This document shows, one piece after another, positions 20,207-28,652 of a DNA stretch of 64,000 nt; the stretch's first letter is position 1; each line of letters opens with the position of its first letter. The notes beneath the pieces are model-generated. The model saw only the letters and a list, made by a program, of their open reading frames with translations, searched no databases and had not been told where the DNA came from. The position numbers and the translations under genes were made by a program. This stretch comes from Nitratireductor basaltis (GTDB lineage: Bacteria > Pseudomonadota > Alphaproteobacteria > Rhizobiales > Rhizobiaceae): assembly GCF_000733725.1 (NCBI RefSeq), contig NZ_JMQM01000002.1:248001-312000 (forward strand), written 5' to 3'.

Positions 20207-21547
20207 TCAATACAGTTCGCCGCTTGCACGTCGCGCCTTGAAGTCCTTCGTCTCCTTGACGACAACGCCGGACAGAAGCAGTAGGCCAATCAGGTTGGGC
20301 ACCGCCATCAGTCCGTTGAAGGTGTCGGAGGCGGCCCAAACCAGATCAAGCGTGACGATGGTGCCCATCAGTACCGATGCCGTATAGACAATCCGGTAAA
20401 GAATGATTGCCCTCGCGCCGAACAGATATTCGAAGCACTTCTCGCCGTAATAGCTCCAGCCGAGAATGGTGGAGTAGGCGAAGAAGATCAGGCCGAAGGT
20501 CACGATCCAGCCACCCGGTCCCGGCAAAAGCGCATCGAAAGTGCTGGTGGTCAGGGATGCACCCGTTTCACCGTCCATGTAGAAGCCGCCCATCACAAGC
20601 ACGAGGCCGGTGATCGTGCAGACCACGATCGTGTCCAGAAAGGTGCCCGTCATCGAGACCAGCGCCTGGCGTGCCGGATGATCCGTCTTGGCGGCGGCGG
20701 CCGCGATCGGGGCGGAACCCATGCCGGCCTCGTTCGAGAATACGCCGCGTGCCACGCCGTAACGGATCACCGCACCCAGCGCACCACCTGCCACGGCTTC
20801 ACCGGTGAAGGCGTCGGTGAAGATCAGGCTGAAGGCAGGCAGAACCTGGTCGACATTCATCAGGATGATGACCAGCCCACCGAGCACATAGATGACCGCC
20901 ATGAACGGCACCACGACAGAGGTTACCCGGGCAATCGAGCGGATGCCGCCAAGGATCACGACTGCGGTGAGCGTCGTCAGCACCACGCCGGTGATCCAGG
21001 TGTCGATGCCGAAGCTGGTCTGGATGGATTGGGCGACGGAATTCGACCGGACCGAGCTGCCGATCCCAAATGCTGCGACCGAGCCGAAGATTGCGAAGAG
21101 CACGCCGAGCCACTTCATGTTGAGGCCGCGCTCGATGTAGTACATCGGCCCGCCGGACATCTGCCCGTTTTCGTCGACGATGCGGTATTTCACCGCCAGC
21201 AGACCCTCTGCATATTTGGTGGCCATGCCGAAAACGGCCGTCACCCACATCCAGAAAACGGCACCGGGGCCACCGGCGACAACAGCTGTTGCAACGCCGG
21301 CGATGTTACCGGTGCCGATTGTTGCGGCGAGTGCCGTCATCAGCGCCTGGAAATGGGTGATGTCGCCGGGATCGCGATTCCTGGGATGACCGCCGAAGGC
21401 CATCTTGAGCGCGAGCGGCAGCATGGAAAACTGCAGGAAGAAGAGGCGCAGGGTCAGGAAAACACCCGTGCCGACGAGAAGCGTCAGCATATATGGGCCC
21501 CAGACCCATCCTCCCAACACATTGAAAAACTCAGTCAGACCCGCCAT
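20207..21547 (-). CDS. Sodium:alanine symporter family protein (AGCS)
   Basis: An inner-membrane amino acid:sodium symporter of 446 residues with about eleven hydrophobic segments. Hallmarks are the start NVLGGWVWGPYMLTLLVGTGVFLTLRL, FQALMTALAATIGTGNIAGVATAV (residues near 70-95, the AGCS core motif), GGPGAVFWMWVTAVFGMATKYAE, and RGVFSNEAGMGSAPIAAAAA. Family members import alanine or glycine with sodium. The start codon follows a GGAGG-containing leader. The gene stands alone, ended by its own terminator, and is followed by gabD on the same strand. Which amino acid it carries cannot be told. Confidence 0.93.
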   Translation of the reverse strand: MAGLTEFFNVLGGWVWGPYMLTLLVGTGVFLTLRLFFLQFSMLPLALKMAFGGHPRNRDPGDITHFQALMTALAATIGTGNIAGVATAVVAGGPGAVFWMWVTAVFGMATKYAEGLLAVKYRIVDENGQMSGGPMYYIERGLNMKWLGVLFAIFGSVAAFGIGSSVRSNSVAQSIQTSFGIDTWITGVVLTTLTAVVILGGIRSIARVTSVVVPFMAVIYVLGGLVIILMNVDQVLPAFSLIFTDAFTGEAVAGGALGAVIRYGVARGVFSNEAGMGSAPIAAAAAKTDHPARQALVSMTGTFLDTIVVCTITGLVLVMGGFYMDGETGASLTTSTFDALLPGPGGWIVTFGLIFFAYSTILGWSYYGEKCFEYLFGARAIILYRIVYTASVLMGTIVTLDLVWAASDTFNGLMAVPNLIGLLLLSGVVVKETKDFKARRASGELY

Positions 21548-21662
21548 GGAATCCTTCCATATCCTCCGTTGGAATCGAAGCCTGCATAGGCTTGATGCGA
21601 GCCAAGCGAGTCAATGGGCCAAGCTATGTGCACGCGCTGGCCGGGCCTGGCGCTCCTGCGCC

Positions 21663-23129
21663 TCAGGCGAACAGATCCTCACGAATTGGCCAGATGGGCC
21701 GCGCCAGCTTCTGGTAGCCTGCGGTTTTCGGGTCGTGCGGATAGCATCCCTCGACCACCGCATAGACAATTTCGCCGGCAATCGGCGCGAAGCCTGCGTG
21801 AAAATGGTTGGTCGACTTGATCAGAAGCGCCTGCTTGGCACTCAGATCAACACCCAGATTGGAGAAAATGTCCGGCTCGAAAGTCTGTGTACGGTTGGTG
21901 TTCAGGATGATGTCGATCTCGGTCCCAACCAGGCGGATGAGCGCTGCGGGACCAAGCGTCACACGGCTCTTGCCAAAGCTTTGCCAGCCTTCGGTGGCCA
22001 GCTTGCGTATCTCGAAGGTCCCGTCAAAGGGCTTGCCGCTTGCAGCATTGGCCTTGCCGCCGATGCGCATGTCCAGCACCGTCCCTTCGCCTGCGCCATG
22101 GGCGAAGGCTACCGCCTGCGGGTCCCAGATCGTTGCAAGTCCGAAATTGCGGACCCCTGCATCGACCAGAGCGTGAAGGAGAACGGTGTTGTCGCCCGCC
22201 GTCCCCCCGCCGGGATTGTCCCACATATCGGCAATGACCACCGGCTTTCCGTTCAAGGGGCCAGCCTTTGCCCGTGCGACAGCCTCGTCCACCGTGATGG
22301 TTTCCATCTTGGTCGTGCCGCGCATGGCGCGCACTTCCTGGCCGAGCTTTTCCGCCAGGGCCTCGCCTTTGTCCTGTGCGTTGTCGGATACCACGATCAC
22401 TTGCGTGCCAAGTTCGGGCACATCACCGGCCATGAAGCCGTGGATCAGCGAGACGGAGAGGATATCGTCCTTCCCCTGAAGCGCCTGCATCCGGTCCACG
22501 AAGGAACGCATGGGCTGACGACTGGTCGGGAAGACATCAATCATGCGGCAGTCGAAAGTCGAGATGACTGGTTTTATTTCACCTCTCGTAGCGCGCAATG
22601 CCAGTTCCACCACATGCTCCGCGCGCTCAACGAAATCCGTGTGCGGGAATTCGTGGAAAGCGGCAAGGATGTCTGCGGCTGCGACTCGCTTCTTCGTCAG
22701 GTGGCTGTGGGGATCAAGCTCGGCTGCCACGACGACATCCGGACCGACGATTTCGCGCACGCGCGCCAGGAGGTCGCCCTCACAATCGTCGAGCCCGCGC
22801 GCCACCATGGCACCATGCAGGCCAAGAACGACGCAGTCCACCGGCATGGCCGCGCGCAACTGATCGAGGATCTCGTCACGAAGTTCTTCGTAGACATCGA
22901 GGCGCACAAGCCCCCCGGGCTCCGCCCAGGTGGCCGTGCCCTCGATGAGCGTGAACCCCTCTTCCCTCGCGCGACGGCGCAGCACCGGGATTGGCGCCGA
23001 GCACAAGGTCGGCGTCTCGGGATGCTCGCCCGGACCGGCGTAGAAAGCCATCTCGAATGCTTCCCGGTCGGTAGGTACCGGCGAGAAGGTGTTTGTCTCG
23101 GTGGCTAGTGACGCCGTGAATACGCGCAT
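21663..23129 (-). CDS. M81 family metallopeptidase (MlrC-like)
   Basis: A 488-residue protein of the microcystinase C family (MEROPS M81). The start RVFTASLATETNTFSPVPTDREAFE is the family opening with the metal-binding E-T-N region; also seen are VLGLHGAMVARGLDDCEGDLLARVR, AAELDPHSHLTKKRV, and VIADMWDNPGGGTAGDNTVLL. MlrC cleaves the tetrapeptide from microcystin breakdown, but most relatives sit in ABC transporter clusters and probably cleave other amide or peptide bonds. Here it is the last gene of a minus-strand set with RidA and the CUT1 permeases, so it probably acts on the imported compound. No signal peptide, hence cytoplasmic. Confidence 0.88.
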   Translation of the reverse strand: MRVFTASLATETNTFSPVPTDREAFEMAFYAGPGEHPETPTLCSAPIPVLRRRAREEGFTLIEGTATWAEPGGLVRLDVYEELRDEILDQLRAAMPVDCVVLGLHGAMVARGLDDCEGDLLARVREIVGPDVVVAAELDPHSHLTKKRVAAADILAAFHEFPHTDFVERAEHVVELALRATRGEIKPVISTFDCRMIDVFPTSRQPMRSFVDRMQALQGKDDILSVSLIHGFMAGDVPELGTQVIVVSDNAQDKGEALAEKLGQEVRAMRGTTKMETITVDEAVARAKAGPLNGKPVVIADMWDNPGGGTAGDNTVLLHALVDAGVRNFGLATIWDPQAVAFAHGAGEGTVLDMRIGGKANAASGKPFDGTFEIRKLATEGWQSFGKSRVTLGPAALIRLVGTEIDIILNTNRTQTFEPDIFSNLGVDLSAKQALLIKSTNHFHAGFAPIAGEIVYAVVEGCYPHDPKTAGYQKLARPIWPIREDLFA

Positions 23130-23158
23130 GGGGATGATTGTCCGGGTTCGTGTTCTGC

Positions 23159-23524
23159 TTAAAGCGGCTTATAGGCGACCGCTTCCACCTCGATCTTGAT
23201 ATCGAGCATGAGGCGGGATTCCACGGTCGTGCGCGCGGGCGGGTCCTTCGGGAAATACTGCGCATAGGCAGCATTGAAGGGGCCGAAATCGCGGGCGTCC
23301 TCGATCCAGACGGTGGTTTTCACGACGTCCTCGAGCGAGCAGCCGGCGAGTTCCAGCGCGGCTTTGACATTTTTCATCACCTGATGGGTCTGCTCGGTAA
23401 TGCCGCCGACCACGACCACTCCATCCTGGCCTACCGGAACCTGTCCGGAGATGTAGACGAAATCGCCTGCACGGACGGCCGGGGAGAGGGGCACGTGGGA
23501 AGTGCCAAAGCACTGCTTGGTCAT
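23159..23524 (-). CDS. RidA family protein (second copy)
   Basis: A 121-residue protein with a clear RidA core: PLSPAVRAGDFVYISGQVPV, the ITEQTHQVMKNVKAALELAG helix, SLEDVVKTTVWIEDARDFGPFNAAYAQYF and the C-terminal PARTTVESRLMLDIKIEVEAVAY. The arginine in PARTTV is the carboxylate-binding residue of active members, so enamine/imine hydrolysis is likely. It lies between the permease genes and the M81 gene. The PLP enzyme at 29569 could produce such enamines, which would explain the pairing. Start ATG 23524 with AAGG upstream. Confidence 0.92.
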   Translation of the reverse strand: MTKQCFGTSHVPLSPAVRAGDFVYISGQVPVGQDGVVVVGGITEQTHQVMKNVKAALELAGCSLEDVVKTTVWIEDARDFGPFNAAYAQYFPKDPPARTTVESRLMLDIKIEVEAVAYKPL

Positions 23525-23543
23525 GAGTGAGAACCTTTCTTAT

Positions 23544-24368
23544 CTATTTGACTGCACCGATCGCAAGGCCACGCACGAGATAGCGCTGCAGCCAGGCGAA
23601 GACGATTGCGACGGGTATGGTGGCGACGAAGGTGGCTGCCATCACATGGTGCCACTCGACCGTGTACCGGCCGGCGACCAGCGAGAAGATCTGGATCGGC
23701 AGCGTGTAGCTCTCCTGTCGGCGCAGCATGGTGAGTGCGATCACGAACTCGTTCCACGCATTGATGAAGGAGAAGATGGCCGTCACCGTCATTGCCGGAA
23801 GGGCGAGCGGCAGGAAGACCATCACCAGCGCCTTGGCGGGACTTGCCCCTTCAATCCAGGCGGCTTCCTCGAGATCCTTCGGGATGGTGGAGAAGTAGCT
23901 TTGCAGCATCCACACGGTGAAGGCGACATTGAAGGCGCCGTAGACGAAGACGATCGAATTCACATTGTCCAGAAGGCCGAGCCAGACAACGAGGCGGAAC
24001 AGGCCGATGACCAGGACGATGGGTGAGAGCATCTGCGAGACCAGGAGGAACTGGCGGAAGAAGCCCTGGCCCTTGAAGCGGAAGCGGCTCATCGCATAGG
24101 CGGCCGGAATGGAGACCGCGAGCGCCAGCATGGTCGACAGGACCGAGACATAGACCGAGTTCCACAGCGCATTGCCGAAATTGGTCACCGCCCACATGTC
24201 GATGAAGTTGCGCCAGGCGGGTTCCTGTGGCCACCAGGTGGGAGCCAGAACCTCGTTCGAGGGCTTGATCGCGGTGATGAACATGACCGCAAAGGGAAAC
24301 AGGATCAGAACGATCAGCGGCGACAGGAAAAGCCAGTAGAGCAGCGACTTCTTCAGCTTCTTGTTCAT
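23544..24368 (-). CDS. Carbohydrate-type ABC transporter permease (MalG-like)
   Basis: Inner-membrane permease of 274 residues, CUT1 family, with six hydrophobic segments. The coupling motif is [29 protein letters not shown] (EAA loop near residue 180). The start [29 protein letters not shown] and the end [37 protein letters not shown] are typical of MalG partners. It overlaps the MalF-like gene by four bases. Its ATPase partner is encoded across the divergent promoter at 27595. The family transports sugars, glycerol phosphate, polyols and some opine-like compounds. Confidence 0.94.
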   Translation of the reverse strand: MNKKLKKSLLYWLFLSPLIVLILFPFAVMFITAIKPSNEVLAPTWWPQEPAWRNFIDMWAVTNFGNALWNSVYVSVLSTMLALAVSIPAAYAMSRFRFKGQGFFRQFLLVSQMLSPIVLVIGLFRLVVWLGLLDNVNSIVFVYGAFNVAFTVWMLQSYFSTIPKDLEEAAWIEGASPAKALVMVFLPLALPAMTVTAIFSFINAWNEFVIALTMLRRQESYTLPIQIFSLVAGRYTVEWHHVMAATFVATIPVAIVFAWLQRYLVRGLAIGAVK

Positions 24369-25240
24369 TTGCTGTCCCTCCGCATTGCCAGCGAGACATA
24401 GAGGATGGTGAAGGCGAGCAGCAGCGCGAACATCATCACCGACAGTGCCGATGCCTCACCGAGTTTTCCGAAGCGGAAGCCGAGCTTGTAGAGATAGGTC
24501 ACGAGAATGTCGGTGGAGTTCGCCGGTCCGCCTTGCGTGGTCGCCCAGATGATCGGGAAGGAGTTGAACACATAGATCATGTTGAGGACGATCGAGATGT
24601 TCAGGAAGGGCTTCATCAGGGGCAGGGTGATCTCGCGGAATGTCTGCCAGCGTGATGCACCTTCCAGCCGTGCCGCCTCATAGAGATCATCGGGGATCGA
24701 GGAGAGGCCACCGAGAAAGATCGTGGTGGTGAACGGGATCGTCACCAGAATGCCGATCATGATCTGAACCGGGAAGGCGGTCGAGGCGCGTGCCAGCCAC
24801 TGTATGTTCTGGTCGATCAGACCAAGATTCTGGAGACCGGAATTGAGCATGCCGCTTTCGCCATTCAGCGCCCAGCGCCAGACAATGGCGGTCATCGTCA
24901 GCGATACCGCCCAGGGCAGCATGATGATGACGCGAGCGATGGAGCGGCCATAGAATTCGTCATTGAGGATGATCGCGACGGGGACCGACACCAGCAGCGT
25001 TCCGATCACGATGCCGCCGGTCCAGATGGCCGTGCGCCACAATGCGCCGAGGAAATCCGGATCGGTGAAGACGGCAATATAGTTCTCCGCGTCATTGAAG
25101 CCGCGCAACTGGCCGAAGCGGTTCACTTCGTTCAGCGAGATCATCCCGAGCTGGTAGAGCGGCCATAGGATGATGAAGGCCGCCAGCAAGAAGCCTGGCA
25201 GGATCAGCACATATGGATTTGTCAGAGGCGAGCGGATCAT
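24365..25240 (-). CDS. Carbohydrate-type ABC transporter permease (MalF-like)
   Basis: Inner-membrane permease of 291 residues with six hydrophobic segments. The EAA loop is [31 protein letters not shown] (about residues 185-215), the usual contact to the ATPase. The N-terminal part ([30 protein letters not shown]) and the segment [27 protein letters not shown]-like (near 225-250) fit the MalF partner in CUT1 systems. It follows the binding-protein gene after a 90-base gap that carries a long perfect hairpin, and overlaps the next permease by four bases. Confidence 0.94.
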   Translation of the reverse strand: MIRSPLTNPYVLILPGFLLAAFIILWPLYQLGMISLNEVNRFGQLRGFNDAENYIAVFTDPDFLGALWRTAIWTGGIVIGTLLVSVPVAIILNDEFYGRSIARVIIMLPWAVSLTMTAIVWRWALNGESGMLNSGLQNLGLIDQNIQWLARASTAFPVQIMIGILVTIPFTTTIFLGGLSSIPDDLYEAARLEGASRWQTFREITLPLMKPFLNISIVLNMIYVFNSFPIIWATTQGGPANSTDILVTYLYKLGFRFGKLGEASALSVMMFALLLAFTILYVSLAMRRDSK

Positions 25241-25287
25241 GGTCCCGTTTCGATCTTCCGGCGCGTGAGCGGGAGGGCTTGAGGCAG

Positions 25288-25315
25288 GGACATGCGCGCA
25301 ACTGCGCGCATGTCC
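25288..25315 (-). other. Intercistronic hairpin between binding protein and permease genes
   Basis: A perfect 13-base inverted repeat: GGACATGCGCGCA and TGCGCGCATGTCC separated by AC. It has no T-tract on the minus strand. Such structures often protect the binding-protein mRNA and lower the expression of permease genes; here that is inference. Confidence 0.6.
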
Positions 25316-25330
25316 TTCGCCGTTGGGCTA

Positions 25331-26563
25331 TCAGTTGCCAAGGATGCCATTGATATCCTCAGCGGCCGCGTCAAGCGTCGCTTTGGGATCGGCGTCACCC
25401 AGATAGATCGTCTGGATCGCGTCGGACGTTTTCGCAGCGATTTCTTCCCAGCCCGGAATGACAGGTGCGAAACGCGCATCCGGCAGAAGCCCGGTGAAAG
25501 CCTTCAGATCCGCATTGTCCGCGAAGGCCGGCTGCTTGGCCACTTCCGGGTTGACCGGCAGGAAACCCTCACCTTCGGTGAATTTCGCACGCCATTCGGT
25601 GGTGAAGAGCATGTCGAGGAATTTCCAGGCGAGATCCTTGTTCTCGGAGTTCTCGAACATGATGATCGAGTCGGTCACACCATAGGTGCCACGGTCACCG
25701 TCAGGTCCTGCAGGGATCGCAGCGACGCCATATTCGAGATCGGGGGCCTCTTCCTTGATCTGGTTGGAAAGGAAAGGCGCGGTAATCATCATGCCGACCT
25801 TGCCCTGCTTGAACAGGTTCTGCACGTCCTCGCGATTGTAGGATGTGACGCCTGGCTGCGTTGCGCCGGACTCGATCAGAGACTTGTAGGTCTCGGCCGC
25901 CTTGTAGGCCGCCTCGCTGTCGAGGCCGGACGTGCCGTCTTCTTCCACCAGTTCGCCACCATGGGCCCAGAAGGCATAGTAGAAATAGACGTCGGTCTCG
26001 ATTTCCTTGCCCTGCAGGCCAAATCCGGCAATGTCATCGCCAAGGGCGCTGATCTTTTCAGCCGCTGCAGCAAGTTCTTCCCATGTGTCGGGAACTTCCG
26101 TCACGCCTGCCTGCTCGAACAGGTCCTTGTTGTAATACATCGCACGTGCAGAGGCTGCGATGGGCAGGCCGTAGGTCTTTCCGTCCATCACGGATGGCTC
26201 AAGGAACACGGGGAAGAAGCGCTCCTTGAATTCATCGGACATATAGTCGTCGAGCGGTGCTGCGATGCCCTGTTCGACGAAATCGATCAGCCAGCGCGTG
26301 CCGATGATCGACAGGTCGGCATTGGCGCCACCGGAGATGTCGGTAGTCAGCTTCTGGAGCAGGACATCCCAAGGCACGACCTCAATCTGGATGTCGGCGT
26401 CAGGGTTGGCTTCCTCGAATGCCTTGGCGGCCTCTTCGAAATAGGGTCCGGTCTTGGAGCTGTACTCCGCGACGGTTACCCGCACTGTCTCTGCAGCTGC
26501 CATGCCTGCAAGCGACAGGAATGCGGCTCCTGCCAGTGCAGTGGTCAATCCGAACTTTCTCAT
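25331..26563 (-). CDS. ABC transporter extracellular substrate-binding protein (sugar type)
   Basis: A periplasmic binding protein of 410 residues, SBP_bac_1 type. The signal peptide is MRKFGLTTALAGAAFLSLAGM, cut after an A-A-A/E site. The mature protein starts ETVRVTVAEYSSKTGPYFEEAAKAFEEANPDADIQIEVVPWDVLLQKLTT-like, a common pattern of this family, and has GKVGMMITAPFLSNQIKEEA, the segment where the target is often pinned, near the middle. The ATG at 26563 has GGGAG just upstream; the frame is open to 26614. It is the first gene of the minus-strand half of the cluster. Confidence 0.93.
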   Translation of the reverse strand: MRKFGLTTALAGAAFLSLAGMAAAETVRVTVAEYSSKTGPYFEEAAKAFEEANPDADIQIEVVPWDVLLQKLTTDISGGANADLSIIGTRWLIDFVEQGIAAPLDDYMSDEFKERFFPVFLEPSVMDGKTYGLPIAASARAMYYNKDLFEQAGVTEVPDTWEELAAAAEKISALGDDIAGFGLQGKEIETDVYFYYAFWAHGGELVEEDGTSGLDSEAAYKAAETYKSLIESGATQPGVTSYNREDVQNLFKQGKVGMMITAPFLSNQIKEEAPDLEYGVAAIPAGPDGDRGTYGVTDSIIMFENSENKDLAWKFLDMLFTTEWRAKFTEGEGFLPVNPEVAKQPAFADNADLKAFTGLLPDARFAPVIPGWEEIAAKTSDAIQTIYLGDADPKATLDAAAEDINGILGN

Positions 26564-26664
26564 ATTCGTCTCCCAGTTCCTCTCTAGGGTTTGCACGAAT
26601 TCCAGCCCGCTCATTTTTTCTTGTTCTTGTTCGTCAGCCGGGCGCCGGTCACTCGAACCAGTGA

Positions 26665-26741
26665 TGTAATTTTTTTACAGAATTTCGGATTAATCAAGGA
26701 AAATCGCACAATCGTGTTGCTAAATTACGAAAATTCAGCAA
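26665..26741. promoter_or_regulatory. Divergent promoter region with two palindromes (candidate RpiR operators)
   Basis: The 260-base gap between the binding-protein gene and the SDR gene is AT-rich and holds two dyads. TGTAATTTTTTTACA (26665-26679) is a perfect dyad (outer five bases pair) matching TGTAATTWWWTTACA, close to the HexR operator of the RpiR family. A 25-base dyad with ends TTGCT and AGCAA lies at 26717-26741. An RpiR gene is encoded in the plus-strand half, so it is a likely user. Confidence 0.55.
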
Positions 26742-26823
26742 ACACTACGGTAGCGGGCAGGGTTCTCAGAGCGCCCGGCCTTAGGGGAACCAATCGAAGC
26801 CGCAACAAGCGGACGGGAGAAAA

Positions 26824-27582
26824 ATGTTGGATCTGAATGGACAGCGAATCGTCGTGACAGGCGCTGCCGGTGGCATCGGCGGAGCCATGATCGACGTTCT
26901 GGCCGGGTTCGGCGCCGAGGTCATCGCTTGCGACCTGAAGGCCGACGATGTCGCTGGCCCGAATGTGTGCGAGGCCCACGGCTTCGATCTGCTTGACGAT
27001 GATGCCGTTGAAGCCGCGGCCAAGGCCATCTGCAGCAATGGTGCGCCGCGCGCCGTGATCTCCAATGCCGGCTGGACGCGTGCCGAGACGCTCGAGGACG
27101 TGACTCCCGACGCCCTCAGCCACGAGATCAACCTCAATCTTCGTAGCGCGGCGCGGCTGTCGCAGGCATTCCTGCCGGCCATGCGCAATCTTGAAGGCGG
27201 GGCGACCTTTGTCTTCATCTCCTCGGTCAACGCTCTTTCGCACTACGGTAATCCGGCCTATGCCGCGGCCAAGGCGGGTCTCAACGCCTGGATGCGCGCG
27301 GTTGCCACCGAAGAGGGCCGTCACGGCATTCGCGCCAATGCGATAACGCCGGGTTCGGTTCGCACAATGGCGTGGGATCATCGCATCGAGCGCGACCCGA
27401 CGATCCTGGAAAAGGTGAAGCGTCTTTATCCGCTGGGACGGATGGTCATGCCGGAAGAGGTGGCGCGCGCCGCCGCATTCCTGGCGTCGCCGCTTGCCAG
27501 CGGCATCACCGGAACGGTGCTTCCCGTCGATGGCGGGATTTCGGCAGGAAATCTTCCCTTCCTTGAACAGATAGCCGGATGA
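26824..27582 (+). CDS. SDR family oxidoreductase
   Basis: A classical short-chain dehydrogenase of 252 residues. The NAD(P) loop is TGAAGGIGG (12-20), NAG is at 81-83, and the catalytic residues are S133/S134, Y146 and K150 (YAAAK). The acidic residue after strand two (D37 in ACDLKADD) suggests NAD preference. The end TGTVLPVDGGISAGN is typical. A GGGAG motif precedes the ATG. It begins the plus-strand half of the catabolic island and lies 12 bases before the ATPase gene, so it probably oxidises a hydroxyl group of the imported substrate. Confidence 0.92.
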   Translation: MLDLNGQRIVVTGAAGGIGGAMIDVLAGFGAEVIACDLKADDVAGPNVCEAHGFDLLDDDAVEAAAKAICSNGAPRAVISNAGWTRAETLEDVTPDALSHEINLNLRSAARLSQAFLPAMRNLEGGATFVFISSVNALSHYGNPAYAAAKAGLNAWMRAVATEEGRHGIRANAITPGSVRTMAWDHRIERDPTILEKVKRLYPLGRMVMPEEVARAAAFLASPLASGITGTVLPVDGGISAGNLPFLEQIAG

Positions 27583-27594
27583 GGAGCATCCAGC

Positions 27595-28650
27595 ATGGCT
27601 GAACTCGTACTCAAAGACATTTCCAAGCGCTACGGCACGCATGAGGTGATCAGAAGCCTCTCGCTTTCGATCAACGATGGCGAGTTTGTCGTGCTCGTGG
27701 GTCCCTCGGGCTGTGGCAAGTCCACGCTTCTGCGCATGATCGCAGGACTGGAGGAGATTTCCGGCGGCGATCTCATCATCGCCGGCGCGCGCGCAAACGA
27801 CATTTCGCCCCAGAAGCGCGACACCTCGATGGTGTTTCAGTCCTATGCCCTGTTCCCGCATATGACGGTGCGGGAGAATATCAGCTTCGGCCCACGCGTT
27901 CGCGGCGAACCCAAGGAGGACACGGAGCGACGCATCGGGCGCGCTGCCGAAATCCTCAATCTGAAGGACTATCTCGATCGCAAGCCGGGTCAGCTTTCCG
28001 GCGGTCAGCGCCAGCGCGTGGCGATGGGGCGTGCCATTGTACGGGATCCGAAGGTGTTCCTGTTCGACGAACCCCTTTCCAATCTGGACGCCAAGCTTCG
28101 CATCCAGATGCGCACCGAGATCAAGGCGCTGCACCAGAAGCTCGGCACCACGATCGTCTATGTGACGCATGACCAGATCGAGGCCATGACCATGGCTGAC
28201 CGGATCGTCGTCATGAATGGCGGCAATATCGAGCAGGTGGGTACGCCGCTTGAACTCTATGACCGGCCGACGAACAAGTTTGTAGCCGGATTCATCGGGT
28301 CTCCGGCAATGAGCTTTCTCGATGCGCAGACCGAAGGCGCCTTCGCGGTTCTGGAAGATGGCTCTCGCCTGCCAATCTCTGCCACCGGTCAGAATCGGTA
28401 CGTGACGGTTGGCATCCGGCCGGAATGCTATCAGCGCGATGCTGCAGGGCCGCTATCGCTGTTAGTCGAGGTGGTCGAGCCGACAGGCCCCGAGATCCAC
28501 ATTTTCGGCAAGATCGCTGGCGCGGATGTGCGCGTGGTGCTGCGCGATCGCGATCTTCCGCGTCCGGGCGAAAAGCTGCGCCTTTCGGTGCCTGTCGAAC
28601 ATGTTCATCTGTTCGACAGGGAAAGCGGCGTGCGGCTGCAGGCGGGATAG
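27595..28650 (+). CDS. ABC transporter ATP-binding protein (UgpC/MalK type)
   Basis: A 351-residue ATPase of the CUT1 type. Walker A is GPSGCGKST (36-44), the signature LSGGQRQRVAMGRAIV (near 134-149), Walker B VFLFDEPLSNLDAKLR, and the switch histidine is in VYVTHDQIEAMTMADRIVVM. The C-terminal third is the TOBE-type regulatory domain found in MalK/UgpC (ITVGIRPE-like segment YVTVGIRPECYQ). It belongs with the permeases at 23544 and 24365 although encoded on the opposite strand across the divergent promoter. The RpiR gene starts two bases after its stop. Confidence 0.95.
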   Translation: MAELVLKDISKRYGTHEVIRSLSLSINDGEFVVLVGPSGCGKSTLLRMIAGLEEISGGDLIIAGARANDISPQKRDTSMVFQSYALFPHMTVRENISFGPRVRGEPKEDTERRIGRAAEILNLKDYLDRKPGQLSGGQRQRVAMGRAIVRDPKVFLFDEPLSNLDAKLRIQMRTEIKALHQKLGTTIVYVTHDQIEAMTMADRIVVMNGGNIEQVGTPLELYDRPTNKFVAGFIGSPAMSFLDAQTEGAFAVLEDGSRLPISATGQNRYVTVGIRPECYQRDAAGPLSLLVEVVEPTGPEIHIFGKIAGADVRVVLRDRDLPRPGEKLRLSVPVEHVHLFDRESGVRLQAG

Positions 28651-28652
28651 CG

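Noticed and set aside
21405-23108. 567-codon plus-strand frame opposite the M81 gene
   Set aside because: It crosses the symporter start and the whole M81 gene in antisense and has no domain pattern; the M81 family match on the minus strand is clear.
26725-28170. 481-codon minus-strand frame opposite the SDR and ATPase genes
   Set aside because: It covers parts of two well-defined plus-strand genes and resembles no family.
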